The translations under genes were made by a program, and so were the position numbers. DNA of 64,000 nucleotides from Chelonoidis abingdonii (taxonomy: Eukaryota > Chordata > Testudines > Testudinidae). Under the pieces are notes generated by a model that was not told the origin of the DNA, ran no database searches, and saw nothing but the letters and a program-made list of their open reading frames with translations. The DNA is taken from assembly GCF_003597395.2 (NCBI RefSeq), contig NC_133770.1, positions 204,360,224 through 204,424,223 on the forward strand. Direction: 5' to 3'. Below are positions 25,305 to 37,525 of this stretch, one piece after another (position 1 is the stretch's first letter; every line of letters starts with the position of its first letter).

Positions 25305-26261
25305 GTAACGTAAAGACTTCTGAAAACGTTACCTGTGGTTTTATTAAACATCTACATAATCTAGAACAGGATGAAAGCAGCATATTCGTAAAAATTACCA
25401 ATAATAAATTAACGGGAGTTGAAAAACTAGTAAGACTAAAGAAATAATAAAAAGGGAACTAGAGAATTTCTAAAACATTAAAATGAAATTCATCTTAGAA
25501 AAATATAAAGTAATACTGAATGAAAACCCTATTCCACTAAACAGCACTATCTGACTGGTCAGAAGGGCTTTGGGTTTCTAGGCTGGGATGTCATTGACCT
25601 GGTTTGCTGTGTCATTGGTGTAGCAACAACTGGAATTGGGTTAATAATCAAGTGGACTCAGAGTGTTACCTCCAGCTCCTTAAGGATGTGTATACAGTGG
25701 TGTCAACCTGCCTCTGACAACTTTCTGAGAAAGTTCTGCCTCTGAAAAATTCCAATGCATAATATACACAGTGCTCTAAGCAGAAACAAACAAAAACAAC
25801 CTCCCTCCCCGTCCCCCGCCCAACTATGATCATAAATACCTCCAGGTACAGGAAAATAAAGGGGATAAGTATACCGGGGGGAAAGGACTTGAAAGGAATA
25901 GATAATAGTCTATAAAACAATCAGTTTATCCATTAACAGACCCCAAAACCCAGCTGTTTGCTCCATTCGGTCCCTTAGCCTTCTGCATGTGACCGTAAAG
26001 GTACAGCTAGTAGATTAATGCTAAAATAATATTTTTAAGAGCTCCCTTTTCTTTTGGCCATTGCTGGCGTACAGATGGTCTGCAAAGTGCAGCCAATGGA
26101 TCAAGAGCAACTTTAAACCACTTTCAGGAATATAAGCCAAATGAAAATGACATGTTGAAGTGGTTCTTGAAGACACATAAGCCCACAGCGATCCTGTGCT
26201 TAAAATCCAGGTGTTTTAAATCCAATACAAATAAAAATCCAACACCGCACCTGTCCTCTCT
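25305..26261. other. No gene recognised
   Basis: Unique sequence with no identifiable repeat or coding frame. Confidence 0.5.
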
Positions 26262-26341
26262 CCAAGGTTTCACTAACTAAACCATGATCGACGGAGCATC
26301 CCCAAGGTTTCACTAACTAAACCATGATCGACGGAGCATCC
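26262..26341. repeat. Perfect 2 x 40-bp tandem duplication
   Basis: The 40-base unit beginning ccaaggtttcactaactaaa occurs twice head to tail (26262-26301, 26302-26341) without a mismatch. Confidence 0.95.
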
Positions 26342-26834
26342 CCTGGAGTATTCACTCCAGTCAGAGTGTGATGTACATGGGCATCTAAGGGATCCCAGCT
26401 AGCTAGCCAGTCCACAACAGACAGTCTGAACTGTGGAGCCCCTTGTAGTCTTTGTTACTATTTTCCCCTCCAATAAAGTAACCCTGATGTCCTCCTTTCC
26501 TTATTTGCTCTGCCATACTCAGCATGGCATTGGCTGCGGAAGAGAGAACAGAACAACTGGTTGCAAGAGCTACTGTTTCCATTGCCAGGGAAAATTTTAT
26601 AGTGGTGCAATGGACTTCACTCTCTCAAGAGCACTGGCCATATAATGCCTCTGACATAAGTATGTTGCACTGTCAGGGGGTGACTCAGGAAGAGGATGTT
26701 GCATTCAGTAGGGGGGGAAATCCTGAAAGGCAGCTATGCTTAATAACCTCCACCCAGTGGTGGTAGTGGACATCAGTTTGCAATATAGTATGGTATAAAA
26801 AGGGGCATGCAACTTTTGAGTTGTAAAATCTGCA
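26342..26834. other. No gene recognised
   Basis: Short overlapping ORFs of 70-80 codons show no family features; a direct relation to a gene is not supported. Confidence 0.5.
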
Positions 26835-26991
26835 TAGTATAATGGAGCAGGAGGTAACAGTTTCCTTCTGCAGCTCTTGATTAGCTGAAGCTATAATATA
26901 CTGTTCACTTCTGGGCTTTTCATTACCAGGAAGAGACTGAAAAATTGGATGAGTGAAAAAAAGAGCAATAAAAATGATCAGAGGGCTAGAG
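26835..26991 (+). mobile_element. Old CR1 fragment, part 1
   Basis: The nucleotide pattern 'atactgttcacttctgggc', then 'agagcaataaaaatgatcag' corresponds to the CR1 segment encoding YCVQFWAP...RRATRMI. The copy is frameshifted and diverged, much older than the 11.8 and 23.7 kb copies, and is cut by a hAT MITE at 26992. Confidence 0.6.
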
Positions 26992-27383
26992 CAGTGGCTC
27001 TCAACCTTCCCAGATTACAGTATCCCTTTCAGGAGTCTGGTTAGTCTTGCGTACCCCCAAGTTCCACCTTACTTAAAAACTACTTGCTTACAAATCAGAC
27101 ATAAAGATACAAAAGTGTAACCGTACACTATTACTGAAAAATTGCTTAATTTCTCATTTTTACAATATTATAAAATAAATCAATTGGAATATAAATATTG
27201 TACTTACATTTCAGTGTATAGTATATAGAGTAGTCTCTATGAAATTTTAGTTTGTACTGACTTGGCAAATGCTTTTTATGTAGCCTGTTGTAAAATGAGG
27301 CAAATATCTAGATGAGCTGATGTACCCCCTGGAAGACCTCTGCATACACCCAGGGATACTGGTACCCCGGTTGAGAACCACTG
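26992..27383. mobile_element. hAT-type MITE with exact 8-bp target duplication
   Basis: 392 bp with termini CAGTGGCTCTCAACC and GGTTGAGAACCACTG, perfect 15-base inverted repeats. It is flanked by identical 8-base copies of GGCTAGAG (26984-26991 and 27384-27391). This is the diagnostic structure of a hAT insertion. The interior is AT-rich and non-coding. Confidence 0.93.
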
Positions 27384-27391
27384 GGCTAGAG

Positions 27392-27690
27392 GGCAGATTA
27401 ATGAGGAAATATTACAAGAATGAAACATACATATTGCTTGACTAAACAATAGCTAAGTGGTTGCGGGAAGGGGCATAATAACAGTCTACAAATATTTGAA
27501 GAATATAAACACCTAGGCGTGAGAGGAGTTAATTAATGGTCTTCAAATAAACCCCACACAGTATCACAGTTCTGTAACTTAAAAGGGAAACATAAAAATG
27601 TATAACACAATTTCAAGGAAGTTTACACAATGTAACTTAAGCACCTTTAATGGAAAGCTAGTTAAAACTATTTACTTATTTATGGTATAA
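27392..27690 (+). mobile_element. Old CR1 fragment, part 2
   Basis: Continues the interrupted CR1. A broken frame gives AGRGIITVYKYLKNIN, a worn counterpart of GDMIAVFRYLKG in the intact copies, followed by a decayed 'RKKF'-like stretch near 27620. The right end is approximate. Confidence 0.6.
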
Positions 27691-27923
27691 TATGTATGCT
27701 GTTGTGACATATCTAGGCAAAAAAAAAATGGGTATATGCTTCCCAGATTGTGATTGAAAATCTTTCATTGTTGTAGAAGCACAAGCTAAAATTATATTAG
27801 CAGAACACTCGTGTAACCTTATAGAAAAAACTGAACGGGCTTTGATTTACTAGCAGGTAGGAATTTCAAGTTAGTACTTCAGTGAGAAATATTTTAACAG
27901 CTTATCCTCTTTGTACTGTATCT

Positions 27924-28165
27924 AAGGCTACATATACTGTATCTAAATCTACTGCATCCAAAGTGTAATTTGCAGCTCATGTAGAAATCAGCATGCTAAC
28001 TTTAACCAAGCTAGATTGCTAAAAATAGCAGGGAGGGTATGGTGGAGCAGGATTCAGAGTTGCCATGTACAGGTCGCTGTGTTCTCACTGATAATTTTAG
28101 CAACCTGGCTAGACCAATGCTATCACACAAAATACAACCTGACTGCAGTGCAGATATAGTTTAAG
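27924..28165. mobile_element. Decayed Harbinger-type MITE
   Basis: Left 'ctaaggctacatatactgtat', right 'gactgcagtgcagatatag' are weak inverted termini of the same TCTACACT class as the 18.4 and 25.0 kb elements. The interior is unique. Confidence 0.45.
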
Positions 28166-28519
28166 AATCAGACTTGTTCTTAATTTTCCAATGCATTACA
28201 CAGAGACACAAACCTTTGGGCTCAAGACTCCTTCTACTCACACCAGTTTTTTACATCAATGTAACTCACTAGCTCCATCAATACAGTTGCTCCTGATTTC
28301 CATATATGTGAAAGGATAATAACGCCATGTGACTCCAGTTCATTTCAGGGGAAGTCAGAACCCAGACATCACTTGGAAAATGCAGGGCTTTATTCATTTC
28401 TCTCAGTCCACAAAAAAGTGGTAGCATTTTTGATCCAGATATTCCTTTCCTGTTCCTAAAATGTATCTTGTTCATCCACGGGAAACTCTATCAAACACTA
28501 AGATAAGCTGCAGTCTACC

Positions 28520-28650
28520 AAGAACACAGAACTTTAGGAAGTTAAGGCATGCTTTTTCCACTGCTAAACTGTGGAATATATTGCCACCTGTTGTCCATCA
28601 AATCTCAGCACTCTTTGTTTAATAACTTGTAGAGTTAAATCTTGTGACTG
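28520..28650 (+). pseudogene. Possible L2/CR1-like LINE remnant
   Basis: One frame reads KLWNILPPVVHQISALF, reminiscent of the WNxLP...SLxxFK end of LINE ORF2 proteins. It is short and single-motif, so weak. Confidence 0.3.
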
Positions 28651-31380
28651 GATTTTAAAAGATGGACTGAATAATTTTATTGCCAAAAATAACATAATTA
28701 CGCATGTGCTGTAACAGAGTCAGTATCACTTATGCTTCAGAGTGTAAACTGATCATCTCAGTTTGTACCTCTTTGAAAAGTGGCAGGATACATCCATTTA
28801 ACCAGAGCTGCAACACCCATCCTAGGTGTCTGGGCATCGGGCCACATCCCCTAGCAGAATGGCCACTCCCTCTTATATCTCCAATATAATACAGGCATTA
28901 GGACTGAATCTTCAGCTCTACCCCACTGTACAATCAGCAAAGCACATTATAGAGTATTCACCTTCTTCTGAAGCATTCAGTATTGTCCCCCCTGGAGGCA
29001 GAATACTGAGCAACACAGACTGAGAGTCTGAGACATCATGGAAAATTCTGTGACCTTTATGTATCTTCAAAAGGTACATGTACATATTACAAATTACTGT
29101 ACTGTACTTGCATCTCAGTGATTTCCTGTTCCATTTGCACTGTTTGTCTTCCTGTGTATTTTAGATTTATATATCTTCATACATATACAAGGACAAGGAT
29201 CCAGTCTTTCAAAACACTATTGAGCACTGGGGCTATTCAAGGCAGCACATGCAAAACTTGTCTCTAAACATCTGGAAGACTGAGTCTTGAACATACACTA
29301 TTTTTTACCGCACATGTATTTTCCAGCTTTGGTTGCCCCTGCCATTTTACCACATGTTCCTTCAATATTTCTAGTTGGTCTTCCTCTTCAGCTTTTCCTA
29401 AACTAAAATGAGTGATCTTAAATAATGATTGTACAAAATAAATGTTAAACAAGTGAGGTATTCTTTTGATTGTTTGTTTTAAACTGGAAGAAAATAAACT
29501 TTGGTAAGCAAGATAGATGTTTTCTATATAACCAAGAAATATAAAGGGAAATGCTTTGAATTTGACTAACAAAAGTTCAATTGTTATGCAAATATGTACT
29601 CCAAGTCATTAATATTATATTGAGGATATGAGACTGATGGTTATTCTGCATCTTTTTGCATTTGAAAAAAATATATTTACCCTAAGATAAAAATCCATAC
29701 ATAATCCTTCTCCTATCAATGTTTTGGGGGCAAAATAAAATATGCATTTTATGCTATTATAACCTGCCAGACCCTTCATAGTTTATAGCTTAGCAGCAGC
29801 ATATTTATACAATATATTTTTTGTCCAAAGCAAAAGGTACAGCAAAAATACGGGTGCTAATTTAAATTAACTGTATGATTCCTTTCTTCCTCATATGAAA
29901 GTACTGAAAAATATCTCCAATATAATACAGAGCATATAACAAAACCATGGTTGCTCTTTGAAGTTGAAAGAATTAGAAATAGAAAATTTCCAGCTACGGT
30001 AGTTAATTGAACTATAAAATTATAAAAGCTAATACTACTCACTAACCAGAACATGAACATAAAGAATATACAAGCAATTAGGGCTATGTCTTGCTTCTAC
30101 AAAAATCAATGGGAGTTAGGCCATTGAGTTCAGCGAGAGCAAAAGATAGGCTTTTTTTCCTTTATTAAGAAGTTGTTTAGGTGTTGTGAGTTTTGTTTTT
30201 GTTTTTCCTCTTGAGACAGCACAGATGAATGAGACAAAAGTAAATGTATCTTCTGATGTTCCATTACAAAGCAAAAAGCAAAATAGATAATCTGGGTTAG
30301 GACACAAATATTGGAATGTAAAGGAATGTAGACTTTCACCAATACTGACAAATATAGATCAGCTGTAGTGTTCCTGAAATACAGTACATGTGGAATTGTG
30401 GAACTGATACAATATAACTACTTTGAAGAACTTAGTTATTACTGTGTGCCCAGCTAGGAATGGGTTATATGCACACATGGGTTGGGACAAAGTGAGACAC
30501 AGTGAGGGATCTAGCTTTACACTCCATTTTTGATATTTTATGCATACAAAAGGTTATATAATATTTTTAATTGGAACACAGAACCTCCTATGCCCCAATT
30601 CCCCATTCAGATGTAGCTGACGTTACAGAATACAGGGAACTGATTGTTGCTCATTGATCCTCATCCATCCAGCCCCATTGGAAGCTGGGGCAGCAGGAGA
30701 CCTTCTTTAACTTCCACCATTGGTGGAAGCTGGAACTCATGTGATGGCCACCACTTTGGCTGACACATTCAGGACTGAATCAGAGCTAAAAGCATTAGCT
30801 TGTATAGCTTGCACTAAAAAGTCAATCCTCTCTAAGTGGGGCTTTATGGTCACATATTCTCTTCAGATCAGACACAAAGGAGAATCTGTAATACACACTC
30901 ATTAATGGGGAGGGGAGGAAATCAGGCATAACAGAGCTCAGCTCCACCGTACCTCCACCTGCCCCTGACATGCACCCCTCCTGCACTCTGTGCACTCTCT
31001 CCTCTCAAGTATGTTGTCAGTGTAGAGGAGATGTACACTTACATAGGGGAAATTCTGCAACACAAATCTCCATTATGTTTAAGTTTACTTGGCTGTGCAC
31101 TCAAAGCAAACTTTGAGCCTTTAATCTTTAGAAACTAGGACATACAGGATCTCCAAGTGTCTTTAAACAAGTCATAAATGCTCTAACAAAGAGAGAAAGT
31201 TCATACAGAAAAAAGACCCACATGCACTCACACATACACGTATACATACACACAGGAATATGGTTTGTATGTATTAGATCTTTCCATTAGAAACATCTTG
31301 TCAAGTCTCTAGAATTATGGAAGAAACAACGGGTTGTAACAAGAAGGCAAAGTTGTCATTTAACAGCTGGAGAAACAGAG
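28651..31380. other. No gene recognised
   Basis: Long AT-rich unique region. The ORFs of 60-102 codons show no domain. A palindromic-class trace ('caatgggagtta', then 'ccattgagttcag') is at about 30105. A (CA)n-like tract is at 31228-31256. Confidence 0.5.
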
Positions 31381-31389
31381 TCTAGAAGA

Positions 31390-31800
31390 GATGGCACAAG
31401 CACTACAATGCAAGTAATAGCCCATAGCACAGCAATAGGTCCAGCATTACTTTATGGTTGTGAGAGATGAAAAACACTTAATACCTGGAATGAAAGCCTG
31501 ATGGGTTTGTAGATAGACATTTGTGTCAAATGCTTCAGGAAGGTTTGGCGAAAAATGTCAAAGTAAAGAGAAAGATTGCCCGGAAGAGATGCAGTATGCT
31601 AGCAGATTGTAAAAGAAACAAACTTGCTAGGCATGTTTCTGATATCACCTCACATTGCATTCCTCGGACTTTGGAGAAGACCTATGAACAGCCAGCTAGG
31701 CACTGGCATGGAGGACAAGGGGTCCAAACATACGTCCTGACCTGTTGTTGGCCACAAATGAGAGACAAATCTTAAAGATGGGACAAACAGTTATCAGAGC
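31390..31800 (+). pseudogene. Decayed LINE ORF2 C-terminal region
   Basis: Frames across the stretch give ALLYGCER, then a basic segment with many K/R and LARHVSDITSHCIPRTL. This resembles the 'LLYGCETW ... LGHVLRM' end region of several non-LTR retrotransposon clades. It has several frameshifts and stops. The clade cannot be assigned. Confidence 0.45.
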
Positions 31801-32226
31801 ATGAAGTTTAAAATGATGTAGGATTCTTTTATTTTATTTTTTTTTAGGATAAACAGCATTACCAATAACTTCCATTTAATGGTCCTGCATTTCAGATTTC
31901 AGTAATTTGCAACAATAAAAGTATATGACAGAGGTAAAACTGCACAATTAGTCATGGTCAAAAGCTATGGGTACAGAACTAAAGAACAAGTTCAGAAGAT
32001 GAAAAGGAGGAGAAATGCTAGTGCAAGACAAAAGGAAAGGAAAGCAAATAAACTAAAAAAAATAAGCTGAAGCAGCATTAGCTTGAGTGTCATCAAAATT
32101 TTAAATCTGCTCATGTCCTCATACAGAAAAGGCATTTTCTGATAACTAGTCAAGCATGCATGAGACCTGCATCTACAGTAGGTCACTGCAAAATTAGCTT
32201 TTACTTTTCTATATTGTTAGAGAAGC
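31801..32226. other. No gene recognised
   Basis: T-rich start then unique sequence. Confidence 0.5.
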
Positions 32227-32234
32227 CCTTAAAA

Positions 32235-32545
32235 CAGGAGTCCCCAACGTGGTGCCCACGGATGCCATGGCATCCGTCAGGGTGTCTAAGTGCGCCCGCA
32301 TACTGGTCGGTGGACTAACATCCGCCAAAGTGCTGCCACGGTGCATCATTCAGAGGCTTCGCCACCAAAATGCCACCAATTTTTGGCAGTATTTTGGCAG
32401 CAACACCTCTGGATGACGTTGCTTGTTGGCAGCATTTTGGCACTGCCACTTGTCGGTGGAATTTCGGTGGATGCTTGTCTACCGCCATGGTCCTCTGTGG
32501 CTCGTCATCTGGCGCCCGCCAGACGAAAAAGGTTGGGGACCACTG
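32235..32545. mobile_element. hAT-type MITE
   Basis: 311 bp with inverted termini CAGGAGTCCCCAACGTGGTG and AAGGTTGGGGACCACTG. Flanks CCTTAAAA (32227-32234) and ACTTAAAA (32546-32553) are a 7/8 target duplication. It is GC-rich inside; the overlapping ORFs of 92 and 102 codons are not genes. Confidence 0.85.
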
Positions 32546-32553
32546 ACTTAAAA

Positions 32554-33785
32554 AATAGTTTAAAATAACTTCTTGAAGAAACATCAAGCATAATGCTATT
32601 GGTGAAGGCCACTGGCCAATCAAAATGCAGAACTGCTATTAAAAGATGATCTAAATAGCATGACTGTGTCATTGAAGAAAAGTTCAGGTGAGGGCAACAG
32701 TGGTGATGTCACCACTTCCACAAAACTTTCCCTTCCACAATACCTCACATTAAATGTTAGTGTTCTATCTTATGCTAAAGGATCAAAAAAGTGACACTGT
32801 CCACTTCCTAGTTCAGTACGTATCCCATTAGCTCTTTCAATCACACTACCTTTTCTAATAAATAAATTAGGTCTAAATTGTCCTTGGCCCTTGTGTGGGT
32901 GCATGAGTGAGGTTGTAAGGAATCTTCTTCCCATTAAATCTCCTCCAGAAAGAGCAATGCTTACAGGACTGCAAAGACTACTTCCTCCTGTTGTACCTTG
33001 GGAACACAACCCAGCTCTAAGGTGATGGGGAGGAAATAGGGCCATAGCCCATGCCATTTATCACCACACAAGCCCATAAACCTGACCAGGAACACAGAGG
33101 GGAGCTTGCAGCCCCTTGTATGCTCTAGAGCAAAATGGGTAGTGTGGCTGTGCACAGCCCCTAAGATAGACATGCTGAAATATCTACGTAGAGTTTAGAT
33201 TCGTTTTAGTTCTCATTTGTTTCAAATAGCGGCAGCACTTGCAGTGCAATATCATTGACAAGAATGGTGGTGTCCCTTTTTACTTAAGGAATCAACTGTT
33301 ATCACTTTGTATTATATGAAGCAATAAAGAGCGACTGAGACTGATAAACTTCAGATGCACAACAGAATTGTTTCATCAATCTCCAGCTTATACATATTAT
33401 GCAACAGAAAAAGGCATAGACAAGAAAAACTTGCAAATATACATATTTCCTCCATGTGAGTCTGAAATGACTGTGTGGCTACTTTTTCATATTTCCCAGA
33501 AAGACATGGCTAGGAAATATAGTGCAAGACCACTTAAAATATTTGGGAGCCCAGATGAAAGTGACCATAACTTGGCATTTGCTTGCAGTTTCAGAGCTCA
33601 ATTGAGAATTTGTCCCACAGTGTCAATGACAAATTCTTTGGTGGTAATTTCTAATAATTGATGAATAGCCAATATTTGTATTAAGAGGTCTTCAGCTTTC
33701 CTACATTACTTTCTTCACTGAAGAAATCTCCTCAACTCTTCAGGAATTGGTGTACCATCCTATTGGCAGGAGTTAGACTGAAAGG
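32554..33785. other. No gene recognised
   Basis: Unique sequence; ORFs of 70-97 codons have no family features. Confidence 0.5.
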
Positions 33786-33866
33786 CCAACATTTTCAAAG
33801 TGTACTAGGTTGGGCACCCCAAAATTAAATCCCACAAAATAAATGGCTAGTTCTGAAAATGGTGGG
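33786..33866. repeat. Palindromic repeat relic
   Basis: 'acattttcaaagtgtactag' with 'gttgggcaccccaaaatt' and a terminal 'gttctgaaaat': half-recognisable member of the palindromic class also at 24905. Confidence 0.4.
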
Positions 33867-34689
33867 CTATGCTCTTTGGGGTAGTTCTTTGTTGCTCTAG
33901 TCTATGTGTTCTGTACAGTGTGCTGTATGTTTTTGGAATAGCATTAATAATGTATGTGAATATCGTCCCTCCTTCATCAGGCCTCCATCTCCTACCTTTA
34001 TAGTAAGGCGAAAGAAATGTCCCGTATCCTAATAAATCTCCTCTCCTGGCCTCAAGAAGAAAAGGAAGGAGAGCACACTCTCCATCCCAGTAATCCTCTT
34101 TCACAGGCCTGACAGGGCTGGAAAAAAACCACTACCATCTCTCATTTGGTCATACAAAAAGAGAGGAGACATCTGGACCATTCCATTCCCCTACCCATGG
34201 ATTCCCTTTCCCAAATGTCACACTACATATATATACACTCTCTTAAATATACTGGCTCTACAGGCAGTGGGCTAATGGTCTTCTACCTACTCATTAGTCC
34301 ACAGGATTCTGGCATGTCTCAGCCAGAGAAGTAAGAGGCCTTTATCAGTAAGTGTTTATGAGACAGTGTAGATTGTAGGGGAAAAGATGTGGCTTGATTA
34401 TCTGGCTCCAATTAAGAACATTTAATAACCATACAGTATGAGCCTATTTGTCCAATCTCCCCTCTCAAAAACTGTAGATAGAGTAAGTGGGCCACCTGAC
34501 CACCGTATTATAAAAAATAGGAGGAAGGAGAGGAGCAGGTGATTGTCCTCTGCACATGTTAGTACAGGAGATGGGACAAGTGGGATAGAATGATACAGGA
34601 CTACACTTCAAAAGAAAGTGTGAGTTGCATAAGCGTTCGGGCCTACAACTACTTATCACCATCTCATCCATGGTGGTTTCCACAGACCA

Positions 34690-34845
34690 GTTGTAAGATT
34701 AGGGCCCTAGTTTTTGAGTTCTTTGGGGAAGGGACAATGTCTACCATGTTGTACAGCATCTAGTTAAACCGGGCTCTGATCTTGATTGGGACTTTAGGAC
34801 ACAGCTGCAATATAAATTAATAATAATAATTACATTTATACATCT
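34690..34845 (-). repeat. Ancient amniote repeat tail
   Basis: Inverse-orientation relative of 21095-21245: 'ctttggggaagggacaatg', 'ttgtacagcatctag', 'ctgatcttgattggga', ending in AATAAT repeats. Confidence 0.5.
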
Positions 34846-36134
34846 TGGCCCATATTTGAAAATTGTGTCCAATTATCTTTTTAACTTCAAGTAGTTAAGA
34901 GAAAGCACCAAGAAGCATCTAACGAATAAGCAAAATGGGGCTGGGAGCCAGCAAATCCTGAGTTCTTAAATCCTGCCATTTAAAAGTCCACAGGAATTTT
35001 TCTTCTTTTTCCTTTGTGTTTTGTTTGCAGAATCTTTCAGATCCTATTGAGAGGATGGATCTCATTAAATATATTGCACATAACTGGATATGGACAGCAC
35101 CGCTCCCATTGCTCCCAAATTTGGAAGATTTTAGAATCCAGATCTGGGTTTGGATCTGATTTTTACAGCTAGTGCCTCTCTCTAGACAAACGCTGATTAA
35201 ATTAGTGAAGCCAGAAATCAGACTATAAACTAGTACACTCTCATTCACAGTCTTCTTCTCTTTTCCTGATTTGTTTATGTGTTTATTTGTTTGTTTGCTT
35301 GTTTAGACAGGCAAAAAATGAAAGAGGTTGCCGCTGAATGAGATCTGGTGTCATGCAATTTCTCACAATGCTCTTGTGGAGACCGAAATTCTTACCAGCG
35401 TTTTCTCCAAAAAAAAAAACAAAATGAAGAGAACATTACGGTTACAGGGTTAAGCAATCAAGAAAATAGACAATTCCCAAGTTATCGTTGCACTCACAAT
35501 TTTAACTCTGACCCCGGTGCATATACGTTTCCACACAGACTTTAATTACACGATCACATATTGGTTCTCAAATAGTACAATGTAATAGCATACAATTTTT
35601 CTACAGCTTTAAACACACATACACAGAATTGTTTAGTACTGCGCACTATTATTTGTATGCCAAACAGGCTTCATTAAAGTAATTTATATGGAAAATACAC
35701 AGTAAGGCATTCTTACACAAAATACTGCAGAGTAATAGTAAACATTTGCCAACAAATATAAGCCACCTAAGTTTCCAGATAAATTGGTTTCAGAGTTGAC
35801 TGGCTTATCCCCTACATTTAACCTCTGGTATGCATGAATGCTCAGCTCGATTTGCTAAATAATTTCATATTCAGTTAGATTTGCTAAATAATTAACTGCT
35901 GCATCCTCTGAACTGTACCTGAGGTATGCTGTGCTGATGGATGGAAAGAAATTGTGCCATATATGGCTAAGCACTTTATCCTATTGGATATTAAGCACAT
36001 TCCAGAAGCACTGAACATAATGCAGGATTGAGCCATTGTGATAGGGTGTCCACCACACACAAGGCCTGAAGCACTAAACTAAACAATTCTCTGCATGCCT
36101 GTATAAAGCAGTAGAAAAAATGCATGCTATTATA
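34846..36134. other. No gene recognised
   Basis: Contains a GTTT-rich microsatellite-like tract at 35271-35304 and a short duplicated 'gatttgctaaataatt' at about 35850 and 35878. No coding frame. Confidence 0.5.
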
Positions 36135-36142
36135 TTATATTA

Positions 36143-36429
36143 CAGGGATCATCAACCTTTGGCATGAGGCCCATCAGGGAAATCTGCTGGCGGACCAGGA
36201 CGGTTTGTTTACCTGCAATGAACACAGGTTCAGCCAATTGCAGCTCCCACTGGCCACGGTTCATCGTTCCAGGCCAATGGGGTCTCCAGGAAGCGGCATG
36301 GGCCAAGGGATGTGCTGATCACCACTTCCCACAGCCCTCAATACCTGCGGATGCTGCAGGTAAACACACCGCCCCAGCCTTCCAGCAGATTTCCCTGACA
36401 GGCCATGTGCCAAAGGTTGCCGATCCCTG
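36143..36429. mobile_element. hAT-type MITE
   Basis: 287 bp with inverted termini CAGGGATCATCAACCTTTGGC and GCCAAAGGTTGCCGATCCCTG. It is flanked by TTATATTA and TTACATTA, a 7/8 target duplication. The ORFs across it (64 and 92 codons) are by-products of its GC content. Confidence 0.88.
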
Positions 36430-36489
36430 TTACATTATTTGAGAACCAGTATATGACCATGTAATCAAAATATGTGTGGAAACACATAT

Positions 36490-37165
36490 GCACCAGGGGG
36501 CAGAATTAAAATTAACCTATAGGCTGCCACTGGAGGAAAGCCAGGTAGTGCTAAGACCTAATTTGCTGATGAAGTTCAGCTGGGGGAGAAGGTGGGCCAG
36601 ATTTATAAAGACACGAAGCTGGCAACAGAAAGGGACTGCAGGGAGGTAGTCTGTCATCACTACCTAGGAAAAGGGAGATGTTGAGGCTACAGTGCCAGGT
36701 AGCCTGCAGTTAATCCCTGGAAAGAAGGAAAACCCAAAGAGGTGAGGGAGCCAGAAAATAGAACTGAAAAGTAGGAAGGAGTCCAGGGGAAGAGCAACAT
36801 GATCTGAGAGTGAGCAGGCCACCGCTACTAGAGACAGGATCCCTGGACTGGAACCTGAAGTACCGAGTTGGCTCAGGTTCCCTACCAGCCACTGGGGAGG
36901 TGACACCATCAGGGTAGTGCATGAGAAGACAGCCTAAGGCCTTTGATATGAAAAGTCTTTGATATACCAGAAGGGGAAGACTATAATGACCTAGCCGGAG
37001 GGCCAAACCATGAAGACAGAGCCACAGGGAATGTGAGATAAATGACAGGGTGTGTAGTGACTAGCACAGTGGGTGTCAGACCTGAGTGGAGCTAATCCCC
37101 AGATACAGCCACAAGGAGGTGCCCAGTGGTGAGTAGAGTGCCCCTGTGACAGACCTGAACCCTTA
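36490..37165 (+). repeat. Probable LTR-retroelement fragment
   Basis: A GC-richer, purine-biased block whose last part ('gtggagctaatccccagat', then 'aaggaggtgcccagtggtga', 'ccctgtgacagacc') resembles turtle LTR-element sequence I know from memory. Overlapping minus-strand ORFs (81-98 codons) have no protein motifs. Ends are approximate. Confidence 0.4.
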
Positions 37166-37204
37166 AAATTCAAATCTTGGAGAGAAAAGAATGTATATAA
37201 ACAG

Positions 37205-37320
37205 GTTAAGGGTCTCATTCTCCTCTGACTTGTAACAGTTTTAAACTGATGTACCTCCCCCAACAATAGTGAAGTTACACCTGATTTACATCAATGTGAC
37301 AGAAGAAGCAGACCCTGTTT
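37205..37320. repeat. Palindromic MITE-like relic
   Basis: 'cattctcctctgacttgtaac' against 'gttacacctgatttacatc': imperfect arms of the palindromic class. Confidence 0.4.
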
Positions 37321-37449
37321 AATATAGAAGTATATTGATCTATTATGGCAGTGGAAATTGTTTAAGGATACAAGAATGTAATATTACAAAACACTCCATA
37401 TATTCATCTGAAGTCTAGAAAAACTATGATATTATATCATTTGAAAAAA

Positions 37450-37525
37450 AATATTATGGGTGAAATCCTGGCTCTATTGAAGTCAATGGGAATGTGACCA
37501 TTGACTTCACTGGGGCTATGACTTC
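37450..37525. repeat. Palindromic MITE relic
   Basis: Arms 'gggtgaaatcctggctc' + 'tgaagtcaatgg' and 'ccattgacttcac' + 'ggctatgacttcaccc' form an imperfect hairpin. It is the best-preserved member in the window of a class whose core motif (gaagtcaatgg) recurs many times. Confidence 0.6.

Noticed and set aside
36124..36442. Overlapping 64- and 92-codon frames
   Set aside because: Fully explained by a hAT-type MITE with terminal repeats and target duplication.
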